Source of the DNA: Algoriphagus boritolerans DSM 17298 = JCM 18970
GTDB lineage: Bacteria > Bacteroidota > Bacteroidia > Cytophagales > Cyclobacteriaceae
Assembly (NCBI RefSeq): GCF_900108085.1
Contig: NZ_FNVR01000033.1
Span: 1 to 48,083 of the forward strand
Direction of reading: 5' to 3'
DNA length: 48,083 nucleotides
In this document: in pieces, positions 8,378-15,971 of the stretch
How the letters are laid out: every line of letters begins with the position of its first letter
Numbering within the stretch: position 1 is the stretch's first letter
The notes under the pieces: model-generated
Told to the model about the DNA's origin: nothing
Database searches by the model: none
Seen by the model: only the letters and a program-made list of their open reading frames with translations
Position numbers and translations under genes: made by a program

Positions 8378-10318
8378 TTATTTTGAAGAATTAGAACTGA
8401 ATAATTGATTTTTGGCAAATGCCCCAGATAGAATTTGAGGTAGGAGATGTTTTAAATTGGCGTCTGTTTCGTAGCTCAATACGAAAGCTGCTACTTTCTC
8501 AAAGTTTTTAGAGAAGTTTTCATGTTTATAGCGACCGAAATCATTAGCAATCGCCTTTTTGAATTCCGCACATTTCGATTGCTGCAAGTACGGTTCAAGC
8601 AGATTGAAGCTGTTGTCAGCTGATTTACTTTTGCTTAATATGTACTCAATGACTTGCCCTGCTGCAAAAGCAAATTTCTCATCCGTAATACCAGTTGGTT
8701 CTTGTTCGTCTATAAGTGCTCGGACGAAGTCTTGGTATTCTTTTAATTTATTGACCATATCTATAGTTTTTTTAGGATTAAAATAGTCGTAAAGGCTGTA
8801 CCATATATTGAGCTTTTCCTTGATTCCATAATCATTGTGGTTCTTCACATCATCCAATATGCTATTGAAAACCATTTCATAAAAAGCATGACCATCAATA
8901 CTGCTTCGCTGTGATTTGCACACAAAATCATAGACGGCTTTGCGGTATTTGGAAAAGGAAGAAAAGGTCAAGTCAAGTTTAGCATAATCTTCCTTATTCA
9001 GGTCACCGAAGAAATCTAGCCGATGGTACCTGTTTTGAATGAAGGGCTTTAATACTTGTAGTTCTAAGTCAAAAATATTCTTGATCAAAGGATAATGCTT
9101 GTCCGCTTTACCACCTTTTTCCTTTATTTCAAATAGGTTATGGATGGTGAGATCCCTGATCTTATATTCAAATTTGGACACATAATCAAAATCTTTAAAG
9201 ACAATCCCATCCATCGTATTTTGCCAGAACAACAGGTAATAATTCGACAAGTCTACTTCATTGTCGGTAATTAGTTTTTCTACAATTTCTTTGTATCCTA
9301 GTTTGAAGTCACTTTCTCTGAAAAGACCAATGACTTTGTTTTGCAACTCATCCTTATAGATAAATATAGGCAGTGGATTGGGCAGCGTTTTATTCGGGAA
9401 CATATTCTTCAGATCGTTCAGCAGTTTTGCATCCTGATTTGAAATTCTACCGGTGATGTCAAAACTGGCAGTCTGGTGCATTAAAAAAGGCATGTTCCCA
9501 TTAAAGCCGTTCATAAAGTTATTGGTACCGAATATTAAGCCTTCTCCATTGGGTTCGGTATTGTATTTATCAGTGTTAAAAAGCTTGTCATCTAAATACT
9601 TTTTATGCACTTCCTTGTACTGCGCTACAGGTAGATCCAGATAAAAAAGGATGTAGTTGCTATCCTCTAAAGGTTTGACCCTTAGGAGCGCTTGTTCGTA
9701 ATCCGCTAGTTGGTTTTTTAAAGATTCTTTAGCGATTTTTTCTTTCTCTTCCTTAAATAGATGTTTTAAAGTCTCTATTTTTTCTGTTAGTGAGTCGAAT
9801 ACGATTTTTCGTTCCTCCTCAATCTTTTTAAGGACACTTGAAAAAGTATTATTCGTAAAAAAGTGCTTGAAGATAACATACTTTTCTTGCTCCTCTTCTT
9901 CTTTGAAAAGCAAGAATGCCTTTGTAAAATAATCATTGAAGCGTTCATAAATCTGCTTCTTCTTTTTGCTTTGATTCTCACTAAACTTGGCTCCACCCTC
10001 TAAATGTTCCCTTTTAAAAGCCACCGCAAAAGGGGAGCAGGTATGAATTGCTTTTGTTGGAAGGTCGAAACATTTATAGGTATCGATACACCAAGCATTC
10101 TGATGCAACAATTTGCAATTTTTTAGAAAATCAGAAACATCCGATTTTAGCTTTTTTGAGAAAAACTCATAAAAATAATTCGTGGTATCCATTGATGTCA
10201 CACCAGATTCATCAGTTTGGTACTTCATCAGGATATGTAATCCTTCTTTAGGGGAAGAACCTAAATTTTTAAATTCCTCATCTAGATTTTCCGTAAAATT
10301 TATCAGTTCTTTAATCAT
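8378..10318 (-). CDS. cas8b: Cas8b (Csh1-like), type I-B large subunit
   Basis: Cas8b is the large Cascade subunit that recognises the PAM and recruits Cas3. This 646-residue protein is assigned by its position (between cas6 and cas7), its length, and Csh1-like segments such as YILFYLDLPVAQYKEVHKKY and EGLIFGTNNFMNGFN. There is a long, highly charged and Lys/Glu-rich helical stretch around residues 125-215. I could not identify a zinc-binding cysteine cluster. Its ATG overlaps the cas6 stop codon by four bases. The gene looks more AT-rich than cas6 and cas1 by inspection. Cas8 families diverge quickly, so the subtype rests partly on gene order. Confidence 0.9.
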   Translation of the reverse strand: MIKELINFTENLDEEFKNLGSSPKEGLHILMKYQTDESGVTSMDTTNYFYEFFSKKLKSDVSDFLKNCKLLHQNAWCIDTYKCFDLPTKAIHTCSPFAVAFKREHLEGGAKFSENQSKKKKQIYERFNDYFTKAFLLFKEEEEQEKYVIFKHFFTNNTFSSVLKKIEEERKIVFDSLTEKIETLKHLFKEEKEKIAKESLKNQLADYEQALLRVKPLEDSNYILFYLDLPVAQYKEVHKKYLDDKLFNTDKYNTEPNGEGLIFGTNNFMNGFNGNMPFLMHQTASFDITGRISNQDAKLLNDLKNMFPNKTLPNPLPIFIYKDELQNKVIGLFRESDFKLGYKEIVEKLITDNEVDLSNYYLLFWQNTMDGIVFKDFDYVSKFEYKIRDLTIHNLFEIKEKGGKADKHYPLIKNIFDLELQVLKPFIQNRYHRLDFFGDLNKEDYAKLDLTFSSFSKYRKAVYDFVCKSQRSSIDGHAFYEMVFNSILDDVKNHNDYGIKEKLNIWYSLYDYFNPKKTIDMVNKLKEYQDFVRALIDEQEPTGITDEKFAFAAGQVIEYILSKSKSADNSFNLLEPYLQQSKCAEFKKAIANDFGRYKHENFSKNFEKVAAFVLSYETDANLKHLLPQILSGAFAKNQLFSSNSSK

Positions 10319-11112
10319 AGCTTTTTAATTTTCACTTCCACACACCCAAACCCCTGACTGTTCAAATGCCCGAAGCCGGAGTAATAGCCGATTTCATGAA
10401 GTTCCTCAGGGCCCTCTAGAATAAATTCGAAACTGTAGCCGATCAGCTTGCTCTCTTGCGGAGTCATCTGCTTGATCACCACTCCGTTTTTATAGATTTT
10501 CCCTACCGGTTCAAATCGATAATCAAGATCTTGAAAGGATTCACCTTTCTGTTCCACTCCCGCTATGGCTTGTGCTGCCCATTTGGAAATCAGATTTTGA
10601 ACCAGCAACTCACCATACTTAGGATGGCTTGGGTCCAGGTAGTTTGCTCCACCGGCTGCTCGCTTTTCCTTGATTAGGATGGGAGACAGGCAGCGGTAGT
10701 ACATGTTTCGTTGGAAATAGACCGGAGCAGTGGCCTCAATTTTAGATACCTGATAGTTTACTCCCGAAATCTGATCCCCGAGGAAAAACTGTTGACCCAA
10801 AAACAGCCCTTTAATAAATTCTTCCGCTGCCCGATCTATTAAAAATGATACCCAAAGCTCCGCTCTTGTGCCGAGGTGCTCGATTCTGCCCTGATTGATA
10901 TGCACGCGCTGTTTATCCAAAAATACCCTGGAAAAAGTGAAAAGGCGAAACGGCTTATTGCCCAATCGGTACCCTTCGTCATGGAGAAAGGCGGAGAAAT
11001 CCTCATTTCCCCGTTCAATCACCCTGTAAATGGCCGAAGAGAGCTCATACTGATAGTTTATCGGGATGAATCGCCGCTGGTCGGCTCGCTCTAGGGTTAG
11101 TTTAAATCTCAT
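10315..11112 (-). CDS. cas6: Cas6 crRNA endoribonuclease
   Basis: Cas6 cuts the repeat RNA to make crRNAs with the 8-nt 5' handle. The protein starts MRFKLTLERADQRRFIPINY and ends with the glycine-rich loop GYYSGFGHLNSQGFGC, the family hallmark near the RNA-binding site. I chose the ATG at 11112 (265 residues); an in-frame TTG at 11133 would add seven residues but falls on the likely -7 promoter box. It is the first gene of the operon and overlaps cas8b by four bases (ATGA). The tandem RAMP-fold length is normal for a Bacteroidota Cas6. Confidence 0.94.
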   Translation of the reverse strand: MRFKLTLERADQRRFIPINYQYELSSAIYRVIERGNEDFSAFLHDEGYRLGNKPFRLFTFSRVFLDKQRVHINQGRIEHLGTRAELWVSFLIDRAAEEFIKGLFLGQQFFLGDQISGVNYQVSKIEATAPVYFQRNMYYRCLSPILIKEKRAAGGANYLDPSHPKYGELLVQNLISKWAAQAIAGVEQKGESFQDLDYRFEPVGKIYKNGVVIKQMTPQESKLIGYSFEFILEGPEELHEIGYYSGFGHLNSQGFGCVEVKIKKL

Positions 11113-11130
11113 TTTCAAAAGCTTAATGTT

Positions 11131-11182
11131 CAAATCTAAGAATTCTTCATTCCTTTAAACACCTAGTGACACTACTTGTCAC
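11131..11182 (-). promoter_or_regulatory. Probable promoter and operator-like dyad of the cas operon
   Basis: The minus strand carries TAGATTTG (plus coordinates 11131-11138), which fits the Bacteroidota -7 consensus TAnnTTTG, placed about 19 bp before the cas6 ATG. Just upstream of the expected -33 position lies the dyad GTGACA-N5-TGTCAC (11166-11182), a plausible regulator site. No clear -33 TTG is seen. A second dyad with the same core and N5 spacing lies farther upstream at 11267-11283. Confidence 0.5.
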
Positions 11183-11295
11183 ATCTTGACCTCTGGAAAA
11201 ATTCTTAGCTAGTTTACGGTAAAAAATGGTCTGAAAAATACCCTGTACTGGGTTTTTTTTGAGTTTCTGTCAGTAATTGACAGTGTTTGTTTTAG

Positions 11296-11805
11296 CAAAT
11301 AGTGGTGCTAACCTTTCATTCAAGGGTGAAAGACGACCTCTGGATGATTGAATCCTCACTCTTCGTGATCCGTCACAAAGACAACCTAGCTTTCAGCACC
11401 GTCAAAGAACGAGAACTGCCAGAAAATACTGCCCAACTCATCCTCAAAGACGAAAAAATCGAACTGACCAGCACGCAGTCCAAAATGAAGTATCACCGAA
11501 AGCTCAAAAGGGTGGCTGTAAGGATGATCAAAACCAGCAAACCATCGAGCTGTTCACCAACAACACAAGTGGGCTGCTCCGATCCTCGGCGATCTTTACA
11601 AATCACGATGGGAGATTGAGGAATTCTTTTGGGACATCAAACAATTACTGCATATCAAAACCTTCATCGGAATCTCGAAAAATGCAGTCATTATCCAGAT
11701 CTGGACTGCCTTGATCGCAATTCTGTTGCTAAAAGTTATGCATGCAGCAGCAAAATTCGTAAAGCATCGGCCTAACTTTGTTGCCTTTATCCGATGTTCT
11801 TGCCT
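11296..11805 (+). pseudogene. IS4-family transposase remnant
   Basis: The plus strand carries the C-terminal third of a DDE transposase in two reading frames. The first (about 11302-11520) encodes FVIRHKDNLAFSTVKERELPEN and then KMKYHRKLKRVAV. The second, reached after a frameshift, encodes DLYKSRWEIEEFFWDIKQLL (from about 11590) and IQIWTALIAILLLKVMHAA. The YKSRWEIE motif with its catalytic Glu is diagnostic of IS4-type elements. The N-terminal part with the first Asp residues is missing and no clean terminal inverted repeats remain, so the element is dead. It sits beside the cas operon promoter and is likely debris from an event that shaped this edge of the locus. Confidence 0.85.
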
Positions 11806-12001
11806 TTTCGGTTTTACTGGCTGTAGTTTTATCAAAAGTCCGTTTGCGGGTCCTGTATCCGGTTTTGCTTACTTCCTCTATACGCCGATTAGGTTTGCTC
11901 ATGGCAGCAGGGCTCAGAAGAAACGGGAAGAATTACTTGAGGGGTTGAGTGACAAAACAGAATAATCGTCTGTTAGGAAAAATGGACTTTTACTTAATAT
12001 G
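11806..12001. other. Stretch between transposase remnant and lipoprotein terminator
   Basis: The transposase frame stays open to about 11963 but no longer resembles the family after the AFIR motif near 11793. I see no other gene, RNA or repeat here. The segment is probably unrelated flanking DNA or fusion debris from the IS decay. Confidence 0.4.
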
Positions 12002-12032
12002 CAAAAAAATCCCCCGAGAGTGCTCGGAGGAT
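12002..12032 (-). terminator. Rho-independent terminator of the lipoprotein gene
   Basis: On the minus strand a hairpin with stem ATCCTCCGAG / CTCGGGGGAT (one mismatch, loop CACT) at 12009-12032 is followed directly by a run of seven T (12003-12009). It lies 21 bp past the stop codon of the lipoprotein gene. Confidence 0.85.
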
Positions 12033-12053
12033 TTGGAAAGTATTTTATTTTAA

Positions 12054-13130
12054 TTAGTCTTCCTCGTTAGTTTCTTCTATGGATTGGTCAGAACAATAAA
12101 ATCTGATATTTAGTGTATTATCATTTTTCACAGATTCACCATTTACTTTTGTATCAGTCCAAATTTGAGCTTTTCCACTGGCATTACAATCTGCCATAAC
12201 TTCAAATTCAAAGGAGATTGCTTCCGCATCCGTACATCCGATGTCTCCAGTCCAAGTTAAGACTGTATTATTTCCATCGTTATTTACAATATATTGTTTT
12301 CCATCAGGAGCTGTATAAACACCCTCTTCGCTTACATCCAAAATTTGCGGGAAAGTAAAGTTAACCACAGCATCTTCAAGTGGCTCTGCAGCATCATAGG
12401 TAAAAACAACCTTTACGAGATCAGTACCTGCTACAATAGCTTCATAAGAGAAAGTCTCTTCATCGCAACCAGAGCAAATTTCATGCAATGCATAGCTTAC
12501 AGCAGTAGGGACGTTATCGCATGTAAATGGTAAGGTGTTTTGCCCTTGTGTGTATGTTCCGCTAACTGTATCATTCTGCCCTTGAAGAAATACTGGTTGA
12601 CCAGAAATTCCTGCAACTCTTAGCGCAAAAGATTCTAAATCACACTTATTCCAATCAGTTTCAAATTCACCCAGTTCAAATTCAAAAGTATGGGTTGAGA
12701 ATGGTATCCCACCGTTATCAAAAGTATTGTTATAATCTATTTGATAATTGCAGTTTTGAGCCTGTCCACTTAAGGATGAATCAAATGGATAAGATAGTTG
12801 AATCTCCTCCATAGTGTTTGAAGAATTGGCGGTAACTTTTATGTAAAGCTTCTCCATATCATTCCACACTTCTACATCAGCATAATTGTCATTATTGTTT
12901 GATGTCGTAGTAAAACTTTGAACTACTGGCTCCGCCACACAATTTGCACAAGTGGAAAGACTCGCATTTGCACCACCCATACCAAAAGGAGTCAAGTTGA
13001 ATCCCGCCTTGTTCGCTGCGGCTTGCTCATTCATCAAGTCAGCCGTTTCATACGTGCCTGTTTGGCTACACGCTCCCAGAATTAACCCTACCAGAGCCAA
13101 TCCCAAAAATTTGAGTTTTAAATTTCCCAT
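12054..13130 (-). CDS. Secreted lipoprotein of unknown function, Cys-rich
   Basis: The 358-residue protein has a lipoprotein signal peptide with lipobox LGAC and lipidated Cys21, so it should be anchored in the outer or inner membrane. The mature part has many paired cysteines (for example CANC, CSGC) and beta-rich segments in two roughly similar blocks (about residues 60-190 and 205-345). This suggests two immunoglobulin-like domains stabilised by disulfides. The C-terminus is acidic (EETNEED). I do not recognise a named family. It stands alone on the minus strand, with its own terminator and a divergent neighbour. Confidence 0.85.
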   Translation of the reverse strand: MGNLKLKFLGLALVGLILGACSQTGTYETADLMNEQAAANKAGFNLTPFGMGGANASLSTCANCVAEPVVQSFTTTSNNNDNYADVEVWNDMEKLYIKVTANSSNTMEEIQLSYPFDSSLSGQAQNCNYQIDYNNTFDNGGIPFSTHTFEFELGEFETDWNKCDLESFALRVAGISGQPVFLQGQNDTVSGTYTQGQNTLPFTCDNVPTAVSYALHEICSGCDEETFSYEAIVAGTDLVKVVFTYDAAEPLEDAVVNFTFPQILDVSEEGVYTAPDGKQYIVNNDGNNTVLTWTGDIGCTDAEAISFEFEVMADCNASGKAQIWTDTKVNGESVKNDNTLNIRFYCSDQSIEETNEED

Positions 13131-13437
13131 AGTGTTTGATTTTTATTAAATATAAAAGCTTTTTTGAATACAAAAAAATGATTTTTAAATTAAATAATAT
13201 AGAAAATATTAGTTTTACTTATGGTTCTGGTGAATATTTCTGTGCAAATCTAAAAAGTGGGATTTTTTGTTAACTCATCTAGAAAAGGTTTTCCCAGATT
13301 TCCGGTATTTTTCCAGAAATCCTCAAGTTGTGGAAAAGTTAAAACGAGAAAAGAATTTTTAAAAAAAATGAAAATATTTACAATCAAGTGCAAACTCAAC
13401 CAACAAATCGCCAGTTTATTCAGATGATTTTAATCAA
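13131..13437. other. AT-rich divergent intergenic region
   Basis: This 307-bp gap separates the minus-strand lipoprotein from the plus-strand carotenoid desaturase. It is very AT-rich with several A and T runs. Apart from a possible lipoprotein promoter at 13147-13174 I see no gene, hairpin or repeat. The desaturase promoter must lie here, but no clear TAnnTTTG box is visible for it. Confidence 0.5.
13147..13174 (-). promoter_or_regulatory. Possible promoter of the lipoprotein gene
   Basis: On the minus strand a TTTG (-33 type, 13171-13174) is followed after 16 bp by TATATTTA (13147-13154), one mismatch from TAnnTTTG. The box lies about 17 bp before the ATG. Confidence 0.35.
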
Positions 13438-14910
13438 ATGAAGGAAAAAGCATTAATCATCGGTTCCGGTATCGCAGGCATTGCAGCCTCCATCCGTTTA
13501 GCAGTCAAAGGCTATCAGGTGGAGGTTTTCGAAGCAAACGCTTATCCGGGTGGGAAGCTTTCCGAGTTGGTGATTCAGGGCTACCGTTTTGATGCCGGGC
13601 CTTCTCTTTTTACGCTACCTGATCAAGTGGAGGAACTTTTTAAACTAGCTGGCCAAAATCCCGATGAACATTTTAAATATCTAAAGCTGGATGTAGCGTG
13701 TCATTACTTCTGGGAAGATGGCAAGCAATTGAAGGCTTGGTCCGATGTCAATCGCTTTGCAGAAGAGGTAGAGACCAAATTAGGTGAACCCGCATCCCAC
13801 ATTCGGGAAGCCTTGAAACGATCGGCATTTATCTACGATCATCTGGCCCCACTCTTTATGCACCGTTCCTTGCATAAGTTTGGGACGTGGACCAATCCAC
13901 AGGCGCTCAAGTCCTACCTCAAAATGGGCAAGCTTGGGATTTTTTCAACGATGAATAAGGCAAATGAACAACAGTTTCAACACCCAAAATTGATTCAGCT
14001 CTTCAATCGGTATGCGACATACAATGGATCAAACCCCTACCAAACTCCCGCTACGCTGAATATCATTCCGCATTTGGAATTCAATATCGGTGCATTTTTT
14101 CCAAAAAAAGGCATGCACGATATCACCATGAGTCTTTACAAATTGGCCAAATCGCTGGGGGTAACCTATCACTTCATCTCGCCGGTGGAAGAAATCTTGG
14201 TAGAAAATGGAAAAGCAGTCGGTGTCCTTACCAAAGAAGGGGAATTGCGAGCCGACATCGTGGTGAATAACATGGACATGGTCAATGCGTACAAGACCAT
14301 TTTGCGCAAGCAAAAGCAACCCAAGTTACTACTCGAACAGCCAAAATCAAGTTCAGCCTTGATCTTCTACTGGGGTGTAAAGCAGCATTTCCCAGCACTG
14401 GATCTACACAACATTCTTTTTTCTGGGGATTACAAAGCCGAGTTTGATCATATTTTCAATAAAGGCTCCATCTATTCTGATCCCACAGTGTACATCAATA
14501 TTACTTCCGTCTACAAAGAAGACGATGCCCCGGCTGGATGCATGAATTGGTTTACCATGATCAATGTCCCAAATAATCAGGGCCAGGATTGGGACAAAAT
14601 GATCGCTGAGGCCAGAAAAAATATCCTCGCAAAAATCAACCGAATACTAAAAACCGATCTCGACCCACTGATCGAAGTGGAAGAAATCCTGGACCCGAGG
14701 ACCATTGAATCGAAAACATCCTCCGCTCAGGGTGCATTGTACGGGAATAGTTCCAACAACAAATTTGCGGCATTTCTTCGCCATGCCAACTTCTCTTCCG
14801 ATATCAAAAACCTGTACTTCTGCGGAGGATCTGTCCATCCGGGAGGAGGTATTCCGCTATCGCTACTGTCTGCGAAGATTATGACGGAGTTAGTAGTCAG
14901 TGATCTGTGA
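13438..14910 (+). CDS. crtD: CrtI/CrtD-family carotenoid desaturase (likely 1-hydroxycarotenoid 3,4-desaturase)
   Basis: This is a 490-residue FAD-dependent amine-oxidase-fold enzyme of the phytoene desaturase family. The dinucleotide-binding motif GSGIAGIAASIRLAVKGYQV is at residues 8-27, followed by EANAYPGGKLSE and RFDAGPSLFTLPDQV. The C-terminal FAD motif reads NLYFCGGSVHPGGGIPLSLL. It is not next to crtB or a lycopene-forming crtI. Stand-alone members with RYATYNGSNPYQTPATLNIIP-like segments in pigmented Bacteroidota are usually CrtD, which introduces the 3,4 double bond in flexixanthin- or saproxanthin-type carotenoids. The enzyme should be membrane-associated. The exact substrate is inference; a CrtI function is the main alternative. 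Confidence 0.85.
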   Translation: MKEKALIIGSGIAGIAASIRLAVKGYQVEVFEANAYPGGKLSELVIQGYRFDAGPSLFTLPDQVEELFKLAGQNPDEHFKYLKLDVACHYFWEDGKQLKAWSDVNRFAEEVETKLGEPASHIREALKRSAFIYDHLAPLFMHRSLHKFGTWTNPQALKSYLKMGKLGIFSTMNKANEQQFQHPKLIQLFNRYATYNGSNPYQTPATLNIIPHLEFNIGAFFPKKGMHDITMSLYKLAKSLGVTYHFISPVEEILVENGKAVGVLTKEGELRADIVVNNMDMVNAYKTILRKQKQPKLLLEQPKSSSALIFYWGVKQHFPALDLHNILFSGDYKAEFDHIFNKGSIYSDPTVYINITSVYKEDDAPAGCMNWFTMINVPNNQGQDWDKMIAEARKNILAKINRILKTDLDPLIEVEEILDPRTIESKTSSAQGALYGNSSNNKFAAFLRHANFSSDIKNLYFCGGSVHPGGGIPLSLLSAKIMTELVVSDL

Positions 14911-15057
14911 TCGGTTTTCAATCTGGAAAAGTGGTGGTGATTTTGGAAAAGGTAAGTAGTGAAGAGTGAGTCGTGTGAAAGTCCCCCTAAGTCTTAAATA
15001 TTCCGCAAACATACAAAATGGAAATGACTGTGGTTTAATGTAAAAGCAGGGGTATTG

Positions 15058-15130
15058 TCACCTTGAGCGGAGTCGAAAGGTCCTCGTACTTCCCGACTCT
15101 CGTCGGTAAGGTGCTCGGACTGACACAATT
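15058..15130. repeat. Dispersed intergenic repeat fragment (TTGAGCGGAGTCGAA type)
   Basis: The segment starts GTCACCTTGAGCGGAGTCGA and contains CCCGACTCTCGTCGG and AAGGTGCTCGGACTGACAC. It resembles a second piece at 20760-20890, which read on the other strand contains TCACCTTGAGCACCTTCCCA and GAGTCGAGAAGTCGA. The TGAGCGGAGTCGAAGG core is a familiar short palindromic intergenic repeat in bacteria. A spurious 80-codon ORF across it is not a gene. Confidence 0.5.
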
Positions 15131-15152
15131 TTTGTTTCTTAAAATCAATCTG

Positions 15153-15966
15153 TCATCGGTAGCTGAGTCGAAGGGTCAGCTTGACCTGGTTTTGTGCCAA
15201 ATTCCCCGTTTCAATTTTGACGGTTTGAAGAACCCTATTCCCTCGATATGGAGGGATCATCACCCAGTCTTCCTTACGCAAAGCAGTGCGGCCACTTGGC
15301 TCTAAAACCAGGCTTTCTCGCCATTTTTTAGTTTGTCCAAAAGCGCATCTTCGCCCTATATGTCGTTCAGAACGGGCCCGCTGGTACTTCGGAAGATGCT
15401 CAGGGTATTTTCTAAAATGCTTTCTTCTTCCAGTCTTTTGATGAATTCGCCAATCGGCTAATCGGCCTCCGGAATCACGTCACCCCTAGGTCCAAGTCCT
15501 GATTTTCCCACAAATCCCGGATTAGGTGTGCGCGGTACATGTGGCTGCTTAAGGGCATAATAAAGGAAAGTAGCCAGGATGTAACTGTAGTCAAAGCCAA
15601 TCTGATTAGGTCTGGGACTGTCGCTTCTATTCCAACCGGTATCACCTGAGCCCAATCCCAGATGCCATTTGCCGACGATTCCAGCGTTGTAGCCTTGGGC
15701 CTCTTGGACAAGGTGAATTGGGCGGTATCGATCAGCCGGAGAGCACTGCCGGGAAGGAACTTGGCGTTTTGATTTCTCCAGGGATAAACACCTGTAGTGA
15801 TGGTTATCAGCTGGGAATACAAGTCGCCGACGGGGCATAGCCGTTCGTAAAACGGATACCTCCATCGGCGTTTGATCGATGTTCGGCGTGGATAATTGAG
15901 TCGCTCCATAGGGACTCAGATCTCCCTAGCCGAGGTCATCCAGCTAGATAATGACGATGTTTGAAT
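15153..15966 (-). pseudogene. Arylsulfatase remnant, multiply disrupted
   Basis: Read on the minus strand, pieces of a formylglycine-type sulfatase appear in order but in different frames. They are NIVII-stop-LDDLG near 15960-15930, TTGVYPWRNQNAKFLPGSA near 15790, QEAQGYNAGIVGKWHLGLGS near 15700, GPRGDVIPEADW near 15470 and SGRTALRKEDWVMIPPY near 15290-15235. At least one in-frame stop, several frameshifts and a large internal deletion (the region after NQIGFDYS, and most of the segment between GDVIPEADW and the tail) make it non-functional. It is downstream of the PhoD-like gene and was presumably co-transcribed with it. It points to lost sulfated-polysaccharide use. Confidence 0.88.
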
Positions 15967-15971
15967 TGCAT

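Noticed and set aside
11596..11965. Minus-strand ORF and plus-strand ORF over the transposase tail
   Set aside because: The frame that gives transposase similarity (YKSRWEIE...) explains the region; the other frames are shadows.
14911..15152. A gene between the desaturase and the sulfatase remnant
   Set aside because: Only repeat fragments and non-coding sequence are visible; no frame has protein-like features.
15063..15305. Plus-strand ORF of 80 codons
   Set aside because: It crosses a dispersed repeat and the antisense of the sulfatase remnant; no protein family resemblance.
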